Both the position numbers and the translations under genes were made by a program. From the NCBI GenBank assembly GCA_003022945.1, contig PXRZ01000055.1:1-64000 (forward strand): a DNA stretch of 64,000 nt, given 5' to 3'. The notes under the pieces are model-generated. The model saw nothing but the letters and a program-made list of their open reading frames with translations, had not been told where the DNA came from and made no database searches. Shown one piece after another: positions 30,301 through 40,342 of this stretch. This DNA comes from Halobacteriales archaeon QS_8_69_73. GTDB taxonomy: Archaea > Halobacteriota > Halobacteria > Halobacteriales > Haloarculaceae. How positions within the stretch are numbered: the first letter of the stretch is position 1; each line of letters opens with the position of its first letter.

Positions 30301-30797
30301 GCGACGTCAGAAAGCGCATCGAGCGGCGGATCCACGACGACCCCGGGGTCCACTTCAACCAGCTGGTCCGGGAGCTGGACCTGGCGGCCGGGCAGGTCCA
30401 GCACCACGTCAGACGGCTCGCCGAGGAGGACCGCGTGGCCGTCGCCGAGCTGTTCGGCCGGACCCACCACTACCCGCCGGCGTACGACGACTGGGAGCGG
30501 CGGGCGCTGGCGCTGCTGCGGCGGGAGACCAGCGCCGCGGTCGTCGCGACGCTGCTCGACGAGGGGCCGTCGCGACCGGTCGACGTCGCCGAGACGGTCG
30601 GCGTCGCCCGCAGCACGCTCGCCTGGCACGCCGACCGGCTCGTCGAGGCCGGTCTCGTCGAGAAGCGCCACGACGGCCGCCAGCTCGTCGTCGCCGACGA
30701 GCACCGCACCGCCGAACTGCTGGCGGCCGCCGACCCCTCCCTGCCGGAGCGGCTCGTCGACCGGTTCACCCGGCTCGTCGACGGGCTGCTGAGTTGA
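30297..30797 (+). CDS. Winged-helix transcriptional regulator
   Basis: MSDVRKRIERRIHDDPGVHFNQLVRELDLAAGQVQHHVRRLAEEDRV...VDVAETVGVARSTLAWHADRLVEAGLVEK. Confidence 0.8.
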   Translation: MSDVRKRIERRIHDDPGVHFNQLVRELDLAAGQVQHHVRRLAEEDRVAVAELFGRTHHYPPAYDDWERRALALLRRETSAAVVATLLDEGPSRPVDVAETVGVARSTLAWHADRLVEAGLVEKRHDGRQLVVADEHRTAELLAAADPSLPERLVDRFTRLVDGLLS

Positions 30798-30832
30798 GTC
30801 GACACGGACCGAAAGCCTGACCCATCGGCGTC

Positions 30833-31918
30833 ATGGAGATCGAGACGATGAGACGCCGCGACTACCTCGCCGCCGCCGCGGCGGCCGGCGCCGTCGGCGT
30901 CGCCGGCTGTGGCGGAGAGGTCGAGACTCGCGCGCTCCGCTCGACGCCGCCCGTCCTCGAGAACCGTCCCGAAGGCGTCTACCACCCCACCCACGTCGAC
31001 GGGATGGAGCCGGTCGGAACGGCCGAGACCGGCGACTACGCCGTCGCGCTGACGTACACGTACCCGCACCGCTTCTGGCGGGTCGACGCCGCGACCGAGA
31101 GTGTCGCCGACGCGGCCCGAGAGTCGCCGGACGGCACGGACGTCCACCTGATGGCGCTGGCCTGGGACCCCGAGACCGGCCGGACGCTCCCGGAGTCGGG
31201 GCTCAGCCTCGAGATTGCAAGGGACGGCACGACCGTCGGGGAGGGAGTCGTCTACAACATGCTCTCGCCGCAGATGGGCTTTCACTACGGCGCCAACTTC
31301 GCGCTGGACGGCGACGGGACGTACGACGTCCGGGTCACCGTCGGCGGGACGACCGTCCGCCGGACGGGCGCCTACCGCGGCCGGTTCGACGACCCCGCCA
31401 CCATTACCGTCCCCTTCGAGTACGCCGCCGACGCCCGCGACGAGATACCGGTCGAGCGGACCCCCGATCGGGCCGGCGAGCGCACGACTCCCGACAGAAT
31501 GGAGATGTCGGTCCCGCTCGGGGTCGCCCCGGAGCTGGCGTCACTGCCGGGCGAGCACCGCGGGACGGCGGCGTCCGGCGACGCCGAACTCGCGGTCGTC
31601 ACGACGGAGACGCCGCCGGCCGGCGTCGACGGCGAAGGGTCGTACCTGGCCGTCTCCGCGCGAACGCCGTACAACCGGCTGCTGTTGCCTCGGATGACAC
31701 TGGCGGCGACGCTGCGGCGCGACGGGACGACCGTCTTTGACGGCGAGCTCGTCCGGACGTTCGACGACCGGCTGGGCTACCACTACGGCGCCGTCGTCGA
31801 CCCGCCGTTGGCCGGCGACGAGCTGACCGTCCGGGTCCGGACCGCCCCGCAGGTCGACCGCCACGAGGGCTACGAAACGGCGTTCCTGTCGATGCCGGAC
31901 GCGAGCCTGACCCTGTAG
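30833..31918 (+). CDS. Tat lipoprotein, P19/Tp34-like iron-transport family, copy 2
   Basis: MRRRDYLAAAAAAGAVGVAGCGG; PHRFWRVD; MGFHYGANFALDGDGTYDVRVTVGG; paralogue of 27853..28941. Confidence 0.75.
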   Translation: MEIETMRRRDYLAAAAAAGAVGVAGCGGEVETRALRSTPPVLENRPEGVYHPTHVDGMEPVGTAETGDYAVALTYTYPHRFWRVDAATESVADAARESPDGTDVHLMALAWDPETGRTLPESGLSLEIARDGTTVGEGVVYNMLSPQMGFHYGANFALDGDGTYDVRVTVGGTTVRRTGAYRGRFDDPATITVPFEYAADARDEIPVERTPDRAGERTTPDRMEMSVPLGVAPELASLPGEHRGTAASGDAELAVVTTETPPAGVDGEGSYLAVSARTPYNRLLLPRMTLAATLRRDGTTVFDGELVRTFDDRLGYHYGAVVDPPLAGDELTVRVRTAPQVDRHEGYETAFLSMPDASLTL

Positions 31919-31946
31919 TTTTGAGGCCGCGGCGCGTAGAACGGCC

Positions 31947-32648
31947 GTGGCCGCCGACTGCGTCGTCTGCGGCGAGCCCGCGGCGGTCAGCGGCGCCTGT
32001 CCGCACTGCGGGGCGGCCTGCTGCGGCGACCACCGGCCGCCGTCGGCCCACGACTGTACGGGGACGGCGGCGGGAACGACGGGCGGCTGGCGACCCGATC
32101 TCGACGGCGCGAGCGTCAACCCGCCGGAACGATCGCCGGCGTCGCTGCTGCGGCCCGGCGTCGGCCTCGGCGTCGTGACGCTGCTGGTCGTCGTCGCGGC
32201 CGTCGGGGCCGTCGCCTACGTCGGTCCCCCCGACGACGGGCTCGACGCCGGCGCCGTCGAGACCGAAACCGAGGCGGCGACCGTCTCCGAGCGGCGGGCG
32301 GCCGGCGTCGGTGCCGTCGAGACGGACCCCGACCTCGCGGCCGTCGCCCGGGCCCACAGCCGCGACATGCGCGACCGGGGGTACGTCGACCACGTCGACC
32401 CCGACGGCGTCGGCCCGCAGGACCGCGCCGAGGCGGCCGGCCTCGATTGTTTCGTCGGCGAGAACATCTATCAGACGCCGCGCGGGGCGCTGGCCGACTC
32501 CGAGCGCGCGCTGGCCGGCCAGGTCGTCCGCGAATGGCTTGACTCGGCGGGCCACCGCGAGACGCTGCTGTCGGAGCGGTACGACCGGCAGGGCGTCGGC
32601 GTCGCCGTCGGCGAGGGCGCCGTCTACGTAACGCAGCTGTTCTGCTGA
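31947..32648 (+). CDS. AN1-like zinc finger + TM + CAP (SCP/PR-1) domain protein
   Basis: CVVCGEPAAVSGACPHCGAACCGDHRPPSAHDC; LAAVARAHSRDMRDRGYVDHVDPDG...GENIYQTP...VREWLDSAGHRETLLSERYDRQGVGVAV. Confidence 0.85.
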   Translation: MAADCVVCGEPAAVSGACPHCGAACCGDHRPPSAHDCTGTAAGTTGGWRPDLDGASVNPPERSPASLLRPGVGLGVVTLLVVVAAVGAVAYVGPPDDGLDAGAVETETEAATVSERRAAGVGAVETDPDLAAVARAHSRDMRDRGYVDHVDPDGVGPQDRAEAAGLDCFVGENIYQTPRGALADSERALAGQVVREWLDSAGHRETLLSERYDRQGVGVAVGEGAVYVTQLFC

Positions 32649-32681
32649 CCGGGCCGTCGTGCTCGCGGGCGAGCGGCCGGA

Positions 32682-33481
32682 TCAGTCCGTCGCCCGCCGT
32701 GGGTCGTCGGGCCGGCGACCGGACGGAGCCGACGATGGGGCGTCGCTCGTCCCCGTCGTCTCGGGGCGACGACGGCGGTAGTAGGCGACGTGGTAGGCGA
32801 ACGAGACCGCGAAAGCCAGCGGGAGGAGCACGACGGCGAGCACGCCGAGCGCCGCGGCGAGCACGCCGCCGGCCGCGACAGCCCCGGGAGCGGCGTCGCC
32901 GACACCGGCGTGCTGAGCGGGCCGTCGCGAACGACCGCGACGGCCTCCTTCACCGCATCGAGTCCGCCGTCGGCGCCCAGCACCACCGCGACGTCGAGGA
33001 ACTGCTGGATGACCCCGAGGATGAAGGCCACGAGGAAGAAGACGAGAAACAGCAGCGCGACCGCCGCCGACATGCCGGCGAGGGCGCCGGCCGTCGGCTC
33101 GCCGCTTGCCACGCCGCTGGCGGCGAACAGCCCCACGCCGGCGAGGACGGCGACCACCACGAGCGCGATCACGACGGCGAACTGCAGCAGCGTCCACACG
33201 CCGTAGGCGACGACGGCCGACGCGCCGTGGCGTTCGATCCCGTCGGTGAAGTCGCCGAGACTCGTCGACCCCTCGACGGCGGCGTCGCACATCGTGACGA
33301 GGCCGACGAGCGCGACCGGGACAATGACGATTCCGTAGACGAACCCGCCCAGGATCGGAACCAGCGCCACCACGAGGCCGACGAAGAGGACGAGCCCGCT
33401 CCCGGCCGCCCCGAGGAGGACGTTTGGGTTGCGCCGAAGCGCCGCTCCCGCGTCGCCGATCGCGTCGATCGCAGCCCCCAT
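32682..33481 (-). pseudogene. Multi-TM membrane protein (DUF7847-like), frameshift/deletion near 32905
   Basis: N-part to VKEAVAVVRDGPLST; C-part AAPGAVAAGGVLAAALGVLAVVLLPLAFAVSFAYHVAYYRRRR in another frame. Confidence 0.65.
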
Positions 33482-33654
33482 GAACGGCCGGTACGAGCGG
33501 CGCAGAATAAAGCTACGGCCGCGCTCACCGTCCGTCCCGCGACGACGGGCGGCGGCCCGACGGGGTCGAGAGCCGTTGGACGGGAGCGCCGCGGCCGCTC
33601 CAAGCGCTCTCGAAGGCAGGAGAACTCGGCTCCGTCGACGGCCGGGTTACGGCC

Positions 33655-33706
33655 GAGTGAGCTACAGCCGGGTGAGCTTACAGTCGGGTGAGCTTACAGC
33701 CGGGTG
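33655..33706. repeat. About 16-bp tandem repeat (3-4 copies) derived from the cspA 3' end
   Basis: gagtga-gctacagccgggtga-gcttacagtcgggtga-gcttacagccgggtgag. Confidence 0.85.
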
Positions 33707-33888
33707 AGGTCCTTCGCGCGCGGTCCCTTGTCGGCCTCGACGATCTCGAATTCGACCTCCTGGCCCTCCTCGAGGTCGGGGCCGCCGACGTCTTCCATGT
33801 GGAAGAACACGTCCTCGTCCGCCTCGTCCGTCTCGATGAATCCGTAGCCGCCGGTGTCGTTGAAGAAGTCGACCGTTCCAGTTGCCAT
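33694..33888 (-). CDS. cspA: Cold shock protein CspA family
   Basis: MATGTVDFFNDTGGYGFIETDEADEDVFFHMEDVGGPDLEEGQEVEFEIVEADKGPRAKDLTRL. Confidence 0.95.
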   Translation of the reverse strand: MATGTVDFFNDTGGYGFIETDEADEDVFFHMEDVGGPDLEEGQEVEFEIVEADKGPRAKDLTRL

Positions 33889-33941
33889 CTCGCGTAATAT
33901 ATGAGCAGCCCGGGACATAATCCTTGCGAGACGGCCGCCGG

Positions 33942-35111
33942 TCACCGGCCGGCCCACAGCAGGGCGACGGCGGCGGCGACCAGCAGGCCCGCGAGGGCGG
34001 CGAAGGCGACGGTAAAGTCGAGGCGGTCGGCGACGACGCCGACGAAGGCCGGCCCGAGGCTGCCGATCCCGAGAAACAGTGTTCGAGCGGCGCCGAGGTC
34101 CGCGCCGGCGTCGGCGTCCGGGGCGGCGTCGAGCAGGATGGCGTCGATGACGGGAAACTGTGTCTTATAGCCGAGGGCAAAGACGACGATGGTGGCGGCG
34201 ACGGCGACGGTAGAGTCGGCGACGACGAGCCCCCCGAGGGCGGCCGCCGCCAGCAGCATGCCGACGACGGCGACGGTCCGACGGCGGAATCGGTCGCTGA
34301 GCGCACCGGAGACGGGCTTGACCGCCAGTCCGACGGCGAAAAGCAGCGCGAAACCGCCGCCGGCCAGCGCCGGCGAGAACCCCTTCGTCGCGCGGAGGTA
34401 CTCCGGCAGGAAGTTGAGCACGCCGTTGACCATGAAATAAAAGCAGACGAAGGCGACGATGGTCCGGCGTCGTCGCGGCGTCGCTAGCAGTCGGCACAGC
34501 GTCGCGACGACGGGCAGCTCGGCGCGGCGGACGACGTACGGCTCGCGGTTCCAGGCGGCGAACGGCACCAGCAGCCCGAACAACAGGACCGCGACGGGGG
34601 CGAAGACAGCCCGCCAGGAGGCGACGGCGATGGCGGCGACGGCCGCCCCCGACGCCAGGATGCCGCCGAGGTCCGTGCCGGCGCTGAACACGCCCAGCGC
34701 CCGCCCGCGGCGCTCGACGAACAGATCCGACAGCAGCGCCCGCGAGGGGATGGCGTACAGCCCCTTGCCGACGCCGAAGACGGCCATTCCGGCCAGCAGC
34801 GTCGCCAGGCCGGCGGCACCGCCCAATAGCAGACAGCCGGCTCCGAGGACGACGAACGACGGCGCCAGCAGCGTCGCCCGGCTCCACTCGTCGGAGAGCC
34901 GGCCGCTGGGGTACTGGAAGACGGCGTAGACCCCCTGCAGGACCGCGAGGGCGGCGCCGGCGCCGGACAGCGACAGCCCCAGGTCCGCCCGGATCTCCGG
35001 CAGCAGCGGCGGCACGGCGAACCGGGCCAGCTGGAGCGTCGCCCACGCTAGCGCCGTCACCGCCAGCATCCGGCCGGTGTGGCCGCCGACCAGTCGCTCG
35101 TCGCCCGACAC
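33942..35111 (-). CDS. MFS transporter
   Basis: About 12 TM segments; GVYAVFQYPSGRLSDEWSR; VKPVSGALSDRFRRRT. Confidence 0.88.
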   Translation of the reverse strand: MSGDERLVGGHTGRMLAVTALAWATLQLARFAVPPLLPEIRADLGLSLSGAGAALAVLQGVYAVFQYPSGRLSDEWSRATLLAPSFVVLGAGCLLLGGAAGLATLLAGMAVFGVGKGLYAIPSRALLSDLFVERRGRALGVFSAGTDLGGILASGAAVAAIAVASWRAVFAPVAVLLFGLLVPFAAWNREPYVVRRAELPVVATLCRLLATPRRRRTIVAFVCFYFMVNGVLNFLPEYLRATKGFSPALAGGGFALLFAVGLAVKPVSGALSDRFRRRTVAVVGMLLAAAALGGLVVADSTVAVAATIVVFALGYKTQFPVIDAILLDAAPDADAGADLGAARTLFLGIGSLGPAFVGVVADRLDFTVAFAALAGLLVAAAVALLWAGR

Positions 35112-35390
35112 GCCGCGTCGTCAGCCGGCGAGACATTTCCGTCCACGGATACCGGCCGACGACATCGGCACTGCCCGGGTCCGACTCGAGGTACACCGGC
35201 ACCGGTGACGCTCGACTGCGACACCCGCGACCGGACCGTCCCGGGCGAGGAGGCCGTCCGGCGGAAGACGATCGTCGGCCGCGATCCAGCGGCGTGGTAG
35301 ACGCTCCGCTGTCCGGGCTGCGGGAACCGACCGGAGACGATGCCCGTCGCAGACGAGTGATTTTTACTGCGGCCGGGCGACGCTCCGCCG

Positions 35391-35899
35391 TGTTCCGCGT
35401 CGCGCGCGAGACCGGCCCCGCGCTTCTCGTCCCGGCGGCGTGGGCGGTCGTCGCCGCCGCCCACGTCGACGTCGTCGCCGACCGCACCCTCCTCATCGCC
35501 CACGCCGTGATGACTACCCTATTGGTCGTCTTCGCGGTCACCGGCCGCGCCGATATGCGGGAGGGGACGCTCCGGGTGTGGTGGGTCGTCATCGCCGTCG
35601 GCGTCGTCCCGGCAGCGGCCGGGACCGCCGGGCTCGCCGCCGGGAACGCCGCGCTCCGGGCAGTAGCGCTGTACGGCTGGATGCTGCTGCCGGCGGTCGG
35701 CCTCGTCGACACCGGCCGCCGCGTCCCGCGGGCGAGCGTCCGTTATCTCGGCGGGGCCGTCCTCTGCGTGATCGGCGCCACCGTCCACGCGGTCGCGGGG
35801 GCGCTGCCGGTCGCGACATCGACGGCCGCCGTCGCCGGCGTCGCCGTGGTCGGCGCCGGCCAGAGCGCCGGCATCCTCGACGCCGTCGTCCGGTACTGA
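35391..35899 (+). CDS. Hypothetical membrane protein
   Basis: ORF with ~6 TM segments from VFRVARETGPALLVPAAW; GTG start inferred. Confidence 0.55.
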
Positions 35900-36002
35900 G
35901 CGGGGGGTCGACCGACGGCCGGACCCGCACCTCCGTGCCACCCCAACCCTCTTGTCGGATCGGGAGCCACCGTCGGATGGAGCCGCCCGGCTCCGTGAGC
36001 CC

Positions 36003-36585
36003 ATGGATCTCGAGGAGTTCGAGCGCCGACACCGGCCGACGGACTCGGAGGAACCGTTCCAGCTGGAGAACAGCTACACCCTCGACGTCGCCGTCGACGG
36101 GGCGGCGACGGCGAAGGCGGGGACGATGGTGGCCTACACCGGCGACCTCTCCTTCACCGGACAGGCTTCCGCCGAGGGCGGCATCACCGGCTTCCTGAAG
36201 GAGGCCACCTCCGGCGAGGGGACGCCCGTGATGCGCGTCGAAGGACAGGGCCACGTCTACCTCGCCGACCGCCGCAAGAAGGTGCAGGTCCTGCGACTCG
36301 GCGACGGCGAGTCGATCACCGTCAACGGCGAGGATGTCCTCGCCTTCGAGGAGGAGGTCGCCTACGAGGTCGGCCGCGGTCACGACCCACGGCGATCCGA
36401 CGGTCCTGTCGCCGCCGGTCGCGACGGACCCCGCCGCGACCGTCGCCTGGAGCGACACCACACCGGACGTCGAGGTCAATGCCGGCCTCTCGGACATGGT
36501 CGGCCAGGAGTCCGGCGAACGACTCCAGATGGAGTTCACCGGCGAGACGGGGTTCGTCGTCGTCCAGCCGTACGAGGAGCCGTAG
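36003..36585 (+). pseudogene. AIM24-family protein with internal deletion and frameshift near 36385
   Basis: MDLEEFERRHRPTDSEEPFQLENSYTLDVAV...FEEEVAYEVGR then out-of-frame AVTTHGDPTVLSPPVATDPAATVAWSDTTPDVEV...GFVVVQPYEEP*. Confidence 0.75.
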
Positions 36586-36707
36586 CGGCCGTCGGCGGCA
36601 CGGCCCATCTGTTTCGTCCGCTCGACCGCCGACCCGTATCTCGACGTACCTCGTTCCATCGCCCTGCCGAACGAGGGAATCGAATTATCGGTCACCGACA
36701 GCCGCCC

Positions 36708-37471
36708 CTACCGGAGCGCCTCGACCACCTCCGTCACCCGCCGCTCGTCGACCGGTGCGGTCGTCTCGCCGCCTTCCTTCAGCGCGGTGCCGACGATCGC
36801 GCCGTCGGCCGTCGACAGCAGCGCCGTGTCGTCGGCGCGGGGGCGACCGCGTCGCGGGCGTCGGTGGCCGCCGCGAGCGTCGACTCCGCGGTCGTCCGGC
36901 CGGTCGCGGGGCCGCTGACGACGACCGCGTCGGCCAACCCCCGCTCGCAGGCGTCCCGGACGGCCCCGCGGACCGACCGCTCGCCGAGCGGAGCGGAGTG
37001 TTTCACGTCGACATCTGCCCAGACGGCAACGTCGGCGTCGAGCCGCTCCCGCAGTCGGAGCGTCTCGTGGGCCCGGCCCTCGAGGAGCCCCTGGTCGGCG
37101 ACGCGGGCGCCGACGTGGACGTTGACCCGGAGGAAGTCGCCGCCGGCGGCCGCGGCGACCGACAGCGCCGCTGCGGCGTCGTTCCGGAGGACGTTGACAC
37201 CGACGGGCCGATCGACGGCCTCGACGACGGCCCGCGTCGCCCGCGTCATCCCGGCGACGGTGTGCTTCGGGACGTCTTCGGGGTGGTACGGGGCGTCCCC
37301 GAGGTTCTCGATAATAATCCCGTCGACGCCGCCGGCGGCCAGCGCCTCGGCGTCGGCGACCGCCCGCTCGATGACCCCATCGAGGTCGTCGCCGCCGGGC
37401 GCACCCGGCAGCGGCGGCAGGTGGACCATCCCGACGACCGGCTTCGCCGCGTCGAACGCGTCGAATCCCAT
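36708..37471 (-). pseudogene. BtpA family protein with internal deletion/frameshift near 36840
   Basis: MGFDAFDAAKPVVGMVHLPPLPGAPG...VDGIIIENLGDAPY...TTAESTLAAATDARDAVAP; then out-of-frame STADGAIVGTALKEGGETTAPVDERRVTEVVEALR*. Confidence 0.75.
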
Positions 37472-37484
37472 GCCACTCCGCCGG

Positions 37485-37937
37485 CTACTCCCGGTAGCCG
37501 ACGTCGTCGTCGCGGCGGTAGTAACCGTGGACCGACCGCTCGCCCTCGCCGCCGGGCGGCGCGCCGACGAAGACGCCGAGCTTGCCGACGTCGGGGTAGA
37601 CGGTCACGTCCGGCTCCGTCATCGTCGAGATTTCAGGTACCGCAGCGGGCCCTCGGAGTCGTCGACGACGCGGTGGGCGCCGCGCTCGTCGGCCGGCAGC
37701 GCGGCGTAGACGCCGGCCGACAGCGATAGCTCCTCGGCGTCGAGCCGGAGCCGCCCCTCGCCCGACAGGACGAACAGCGCCTCCTCGTTGCCGGTGTGGT
37801 AGTGGTACGGCCACGACCGCTCGCCGGCCGGCAGCTCGTAAAGGCTGCAGCCGAGCCGGTCGCCGTCGGTCGCGGCGGCGAGCTTCTTCCGACGGAGATT
37901 GGTGTCGTCGACGGTCGTCCGCGTCGATCGTGCCCAT
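37485..37937 (-). pseudogene. Cupin-domain protein with two indels
   Basis: MGTIDADD / VDDTNLRRKKLAAATDGDRLGCSLYELPAGERSWPYHYHTGNEEALFVLSGEGRLRLD...GPLRYL / ISTMTEPDVTVYPDVGKLGVFVGAPPGGEGERSVHGYYRRDD. Confidence 0.75.
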
Positions 37938-38016
37938 GCCGGCGGCTCTCGGCGGCGGCAACAAAAACACGACGGGCAATCGTGGGCTTGATGCCGGCCC
38001 GCGACGCCGGACCGAT

Positions 38017-39042
38017 GTGCAGCGCCGCGACGCCGCCGCGACGGCCGCCGGACTCGGCGCCGGTGGTGCGGTCCTGCTCGTGCTCGTGGTCGTCGCCGGC
38101 GGCGACGCCGTCGTCGGCGCGCTCGGGCGGGCGGCACCGGCGCTCGCGGCGGCCGTCGCGGCGACCATCCTCGGGTGGCTCTGTCTGTGGGGCGTCGGCT
38201 TCCGGGCGGTGGCGACCGCGACCGGCGCCGACGTCGGCCTCGTCGACGCGGTGCTCGTCACCGCGGGAGCGGCCTTCGCCGACCACGTCACCCCGTTCGG
38301 ACAGGCCGGCGGCGAGCCGGCGACGGCGCTGCTGCTGTCGGACGTCGCCGGGACGCCGGTCGAGCGGGCGCTGGCGGCCGTCAGTAGCTTCGACGCGCTC
38401 AACGTGCCGCCGTCGCTGACGTTCGCGGCGGTCGGCGTCGGCTACTACGCCGCCGTCGCGGCCCTCGACGCGACGCTGCGGGCCGTCGCCGCCGGCCTCG
38501 CCGTCGTCGCGGCCGCGGCGCCGCCGCTCGTAGTGCTGGCGTGGCGCCGCCGGAAGGGCCTCGAGCGGGCGCTGGTCCAGGCGGTGACGCCGCCGGCGCG
38601 GCTCGCCGGCCGGCTGCTGCCGCGGGTCGACCCGCCCGACCGGTCGGCCGTCGCGGCCCGGGTGGGCGGGTTCCGCGGCGCCGTCGAGTCCGTCGCCGCC
38701 GACCGCCGTCGGCTGGCGGTCGCGCTGACCTGCTCGGCGGCCGGCTGGCTCTCGCAGGTCGTCGGCCTGTGGCTGGCGCTGCGGGCCGTCGGCGTCGCCG
38801 TCCCGCTCTACGTCCCGCTGTTCGTCGTCCCGCTGGGGACGGTCGGGTCGGCGCTGCCGACGCCCGGCGGGCTGGGCGGGATCGAGCCCGTCCAGGTCGG
38901 CCTGCTGACGGCGGCGACGACGGCGACGGCCGCGAGCCTGACGGCGGCGGTCCTGCTGTTCAGCGTCGGTGGCTTCCTGCTGACGACGTCGGTCGGCGCG
39001 GCCGCCGTCGCCGCCCTCGGGGCCCGCGGCCGCGTCGGCTGA
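38017..39042 (+). CDS. UPF0104/LPG-synthase-TM-like flippase family membrane protein
   Basis: Multiple TMs; VVPLGTVGSALPTPGGLGGIEPVQVGLL motif. Confidence 0.82.
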   Translation: MQRRDAAATAAGLGAGGAVLLVLVVVAGGDAVVGALGRAAPALAAAVAATILGWLCLWGVGFRAVATATGADVGLVDAVLVTAGAAFADHVTPFGQAGGEPATALLLSDVAGTPVERALAAVSSFDALNVPPSLTFAAVGVGYYAAVAALDATLRAVAAGLAVVAAAAPPLVVLAWRRRKGLERALVQAVTPPARLAGRLLPRVDPPDRSAVAARVGGFRGAVESVAADRRRLAVALTCSAAGWLSQVVGLWLALRAVGVAVPLYVPLFVVPLGTVGSALPTPGGLGGIEPVQVGLLTAATTATAASLTAAVLLFSVGGFLLTTSVGAAAVAALGARGRVG

Positions 39043-39049
39043 CCGTCGA

Positions 39050-40324
39050 CTACCGGTAGCCGAGTGCCCGGAGCCGGTCGTCGACGTCGAGCCGGTCGCC
39101 CTCGCCCAACTCGGCGTCGGGGAACCGCCGCCGCAGCGCCGCGACCCGCTCGGGGTCGGGGTCGACGACGGGGTCCAGCTCCTCAGGGTCGGCCTCGAGG
39201 TCGTACAGCGTCGCCGGCCACGCCCGATCGGGGTGCTCGACGTACTTCCGGCCGTCGGCGCGGACGGCCCGCGCCCAGTTGGCCCGCCGCCGCATCGAGG
39301 CGCCGCAGGCCCGCACGTACGCCGGCCGGTCGTCGACCGCGCCGGGCGGCAGCAGCGACGCGCCGTCCAGCCCCTCAGGGATGTCGACGCCGGCCGCCGA
39401 CAGCAGCGTCGGCAGAACGTCCACCTGGCGGGTCGTCGCGTCCACGGTCGCCGGCTCGATGCCCGGGCCGGACAGCAGAAAGGGGACGTTGGCCGCGAAG
39501 TCGAAGACGTTCTCGCCGTGACCGTTCTCGAGGTAGTGGTCGGCGACGTCGGCGCCGCGGTCGGCCAGCGCGCGGTTGAGCCGGCGGACCGGCCCGCGGG
39601 TGTCGACCCCGCCGTAGTACTTCAGCGCGTCCCGCAGCGACTTCAGCCCGAGCCGGAGCGAGCTGTGACGGTTCGTGATCGACTCGCCGTGGTCGCCGTG
39701 GACGGCCACGAGCGTCCCGTCGGGCGGCGCCTCCAGTAGCGCCTCGAGCTCGCGGTCCAGTGCCGACAGCGCCCGCGCGTACGGCGTCTCGCCGTACCGC
39801 GGCTCGTCGAAGGCCGGCGGGACGTGGACATCCTCGTGGAGCTCCCAGAGGTGGAGGTAGGCGGCGAACGGCTCCGGCAGCGCGGCCAGCCGCTCTTCGG
39901 CCGTTTCCCGCCAGGGGCCGAACAGCGACGCCTCGGGCTCGCGGTAGCGGTAGTCGTCGAAGCCGCGGTCCAAGCCCGTCTCGGCGACCAACGGCCCGGT
40001 GACGAGCGCCGCGGTGTGGTAGCCAGCGTCGCCAAACCGGCCGGCGAACGTCGGCACGTCGTCGGCGAGGGGGCCGACGTCCAGCGAGAGGATCCCGTGC
40101 CGCTCGGCGTCGGTCCCGGTCAGCAGACTCGCCACACAGGGGCTGGTCGTGGTCGCGGCGGCGTACATTTCGGTCGCCGTCAACGCCGACTCCCGGAGGG
40201 AATCGAGGAAGGGCGTGTCGGCGGCCGGCCCGGCGACGTGGTCCTGTCGGAGGCAGTCGACGCAGACGACGAGAACGTTCAGACGGTCGACGGACACGCT
40301 ACAACCCGCGACGGCGGCCGACAA
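39050..40324 (-). CDS. Sulfatase-family hydrolase
   Basis: LNVLVVCVDCLRQDHV...ATTTSPCVASLLTGTDAERHGI...GTLVAVHGDHGESI; LRALGYR end. Confidence 0.88.
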   Translation of the reverse strand: MSAAVAGCSVSVDRLNVLVVCVDCLRQDHVAGPAADTPFLDSLRESALTATEMYAAATTTSPCVASLLTGTDAERHGILSLDVGPLADDVPTFAGRFGDAGYHTAALVTGPLVAETGLDRGFDDYRYREPEASLFGPWRETAEERLAALPEPFAAYLHLWELHEDVHVPPAFDEPRYGETPYARALSALDRELEALLEAPPDGTLVAVHGDHGESITNRHSSLRLGLKSLRDALKYYGGVDTRGPVRRLNRALADRGADVADHYLENGHGENVFDFAANVPFLLSGPGIEPATVDATTRQVDVLPTLLSAAGVDIPEGLDGASLLPPGAVDDRPAYVRACGASMRRRANWARAVRADGRKYVEHPDRAWPATLYDLEADPEELDPVVDPDPERVAALRRRFPDAELGEGDRLDVDDRLRALGYR

Positions 40325-40342
40325 GACGGTTGCGTTCCGCGG

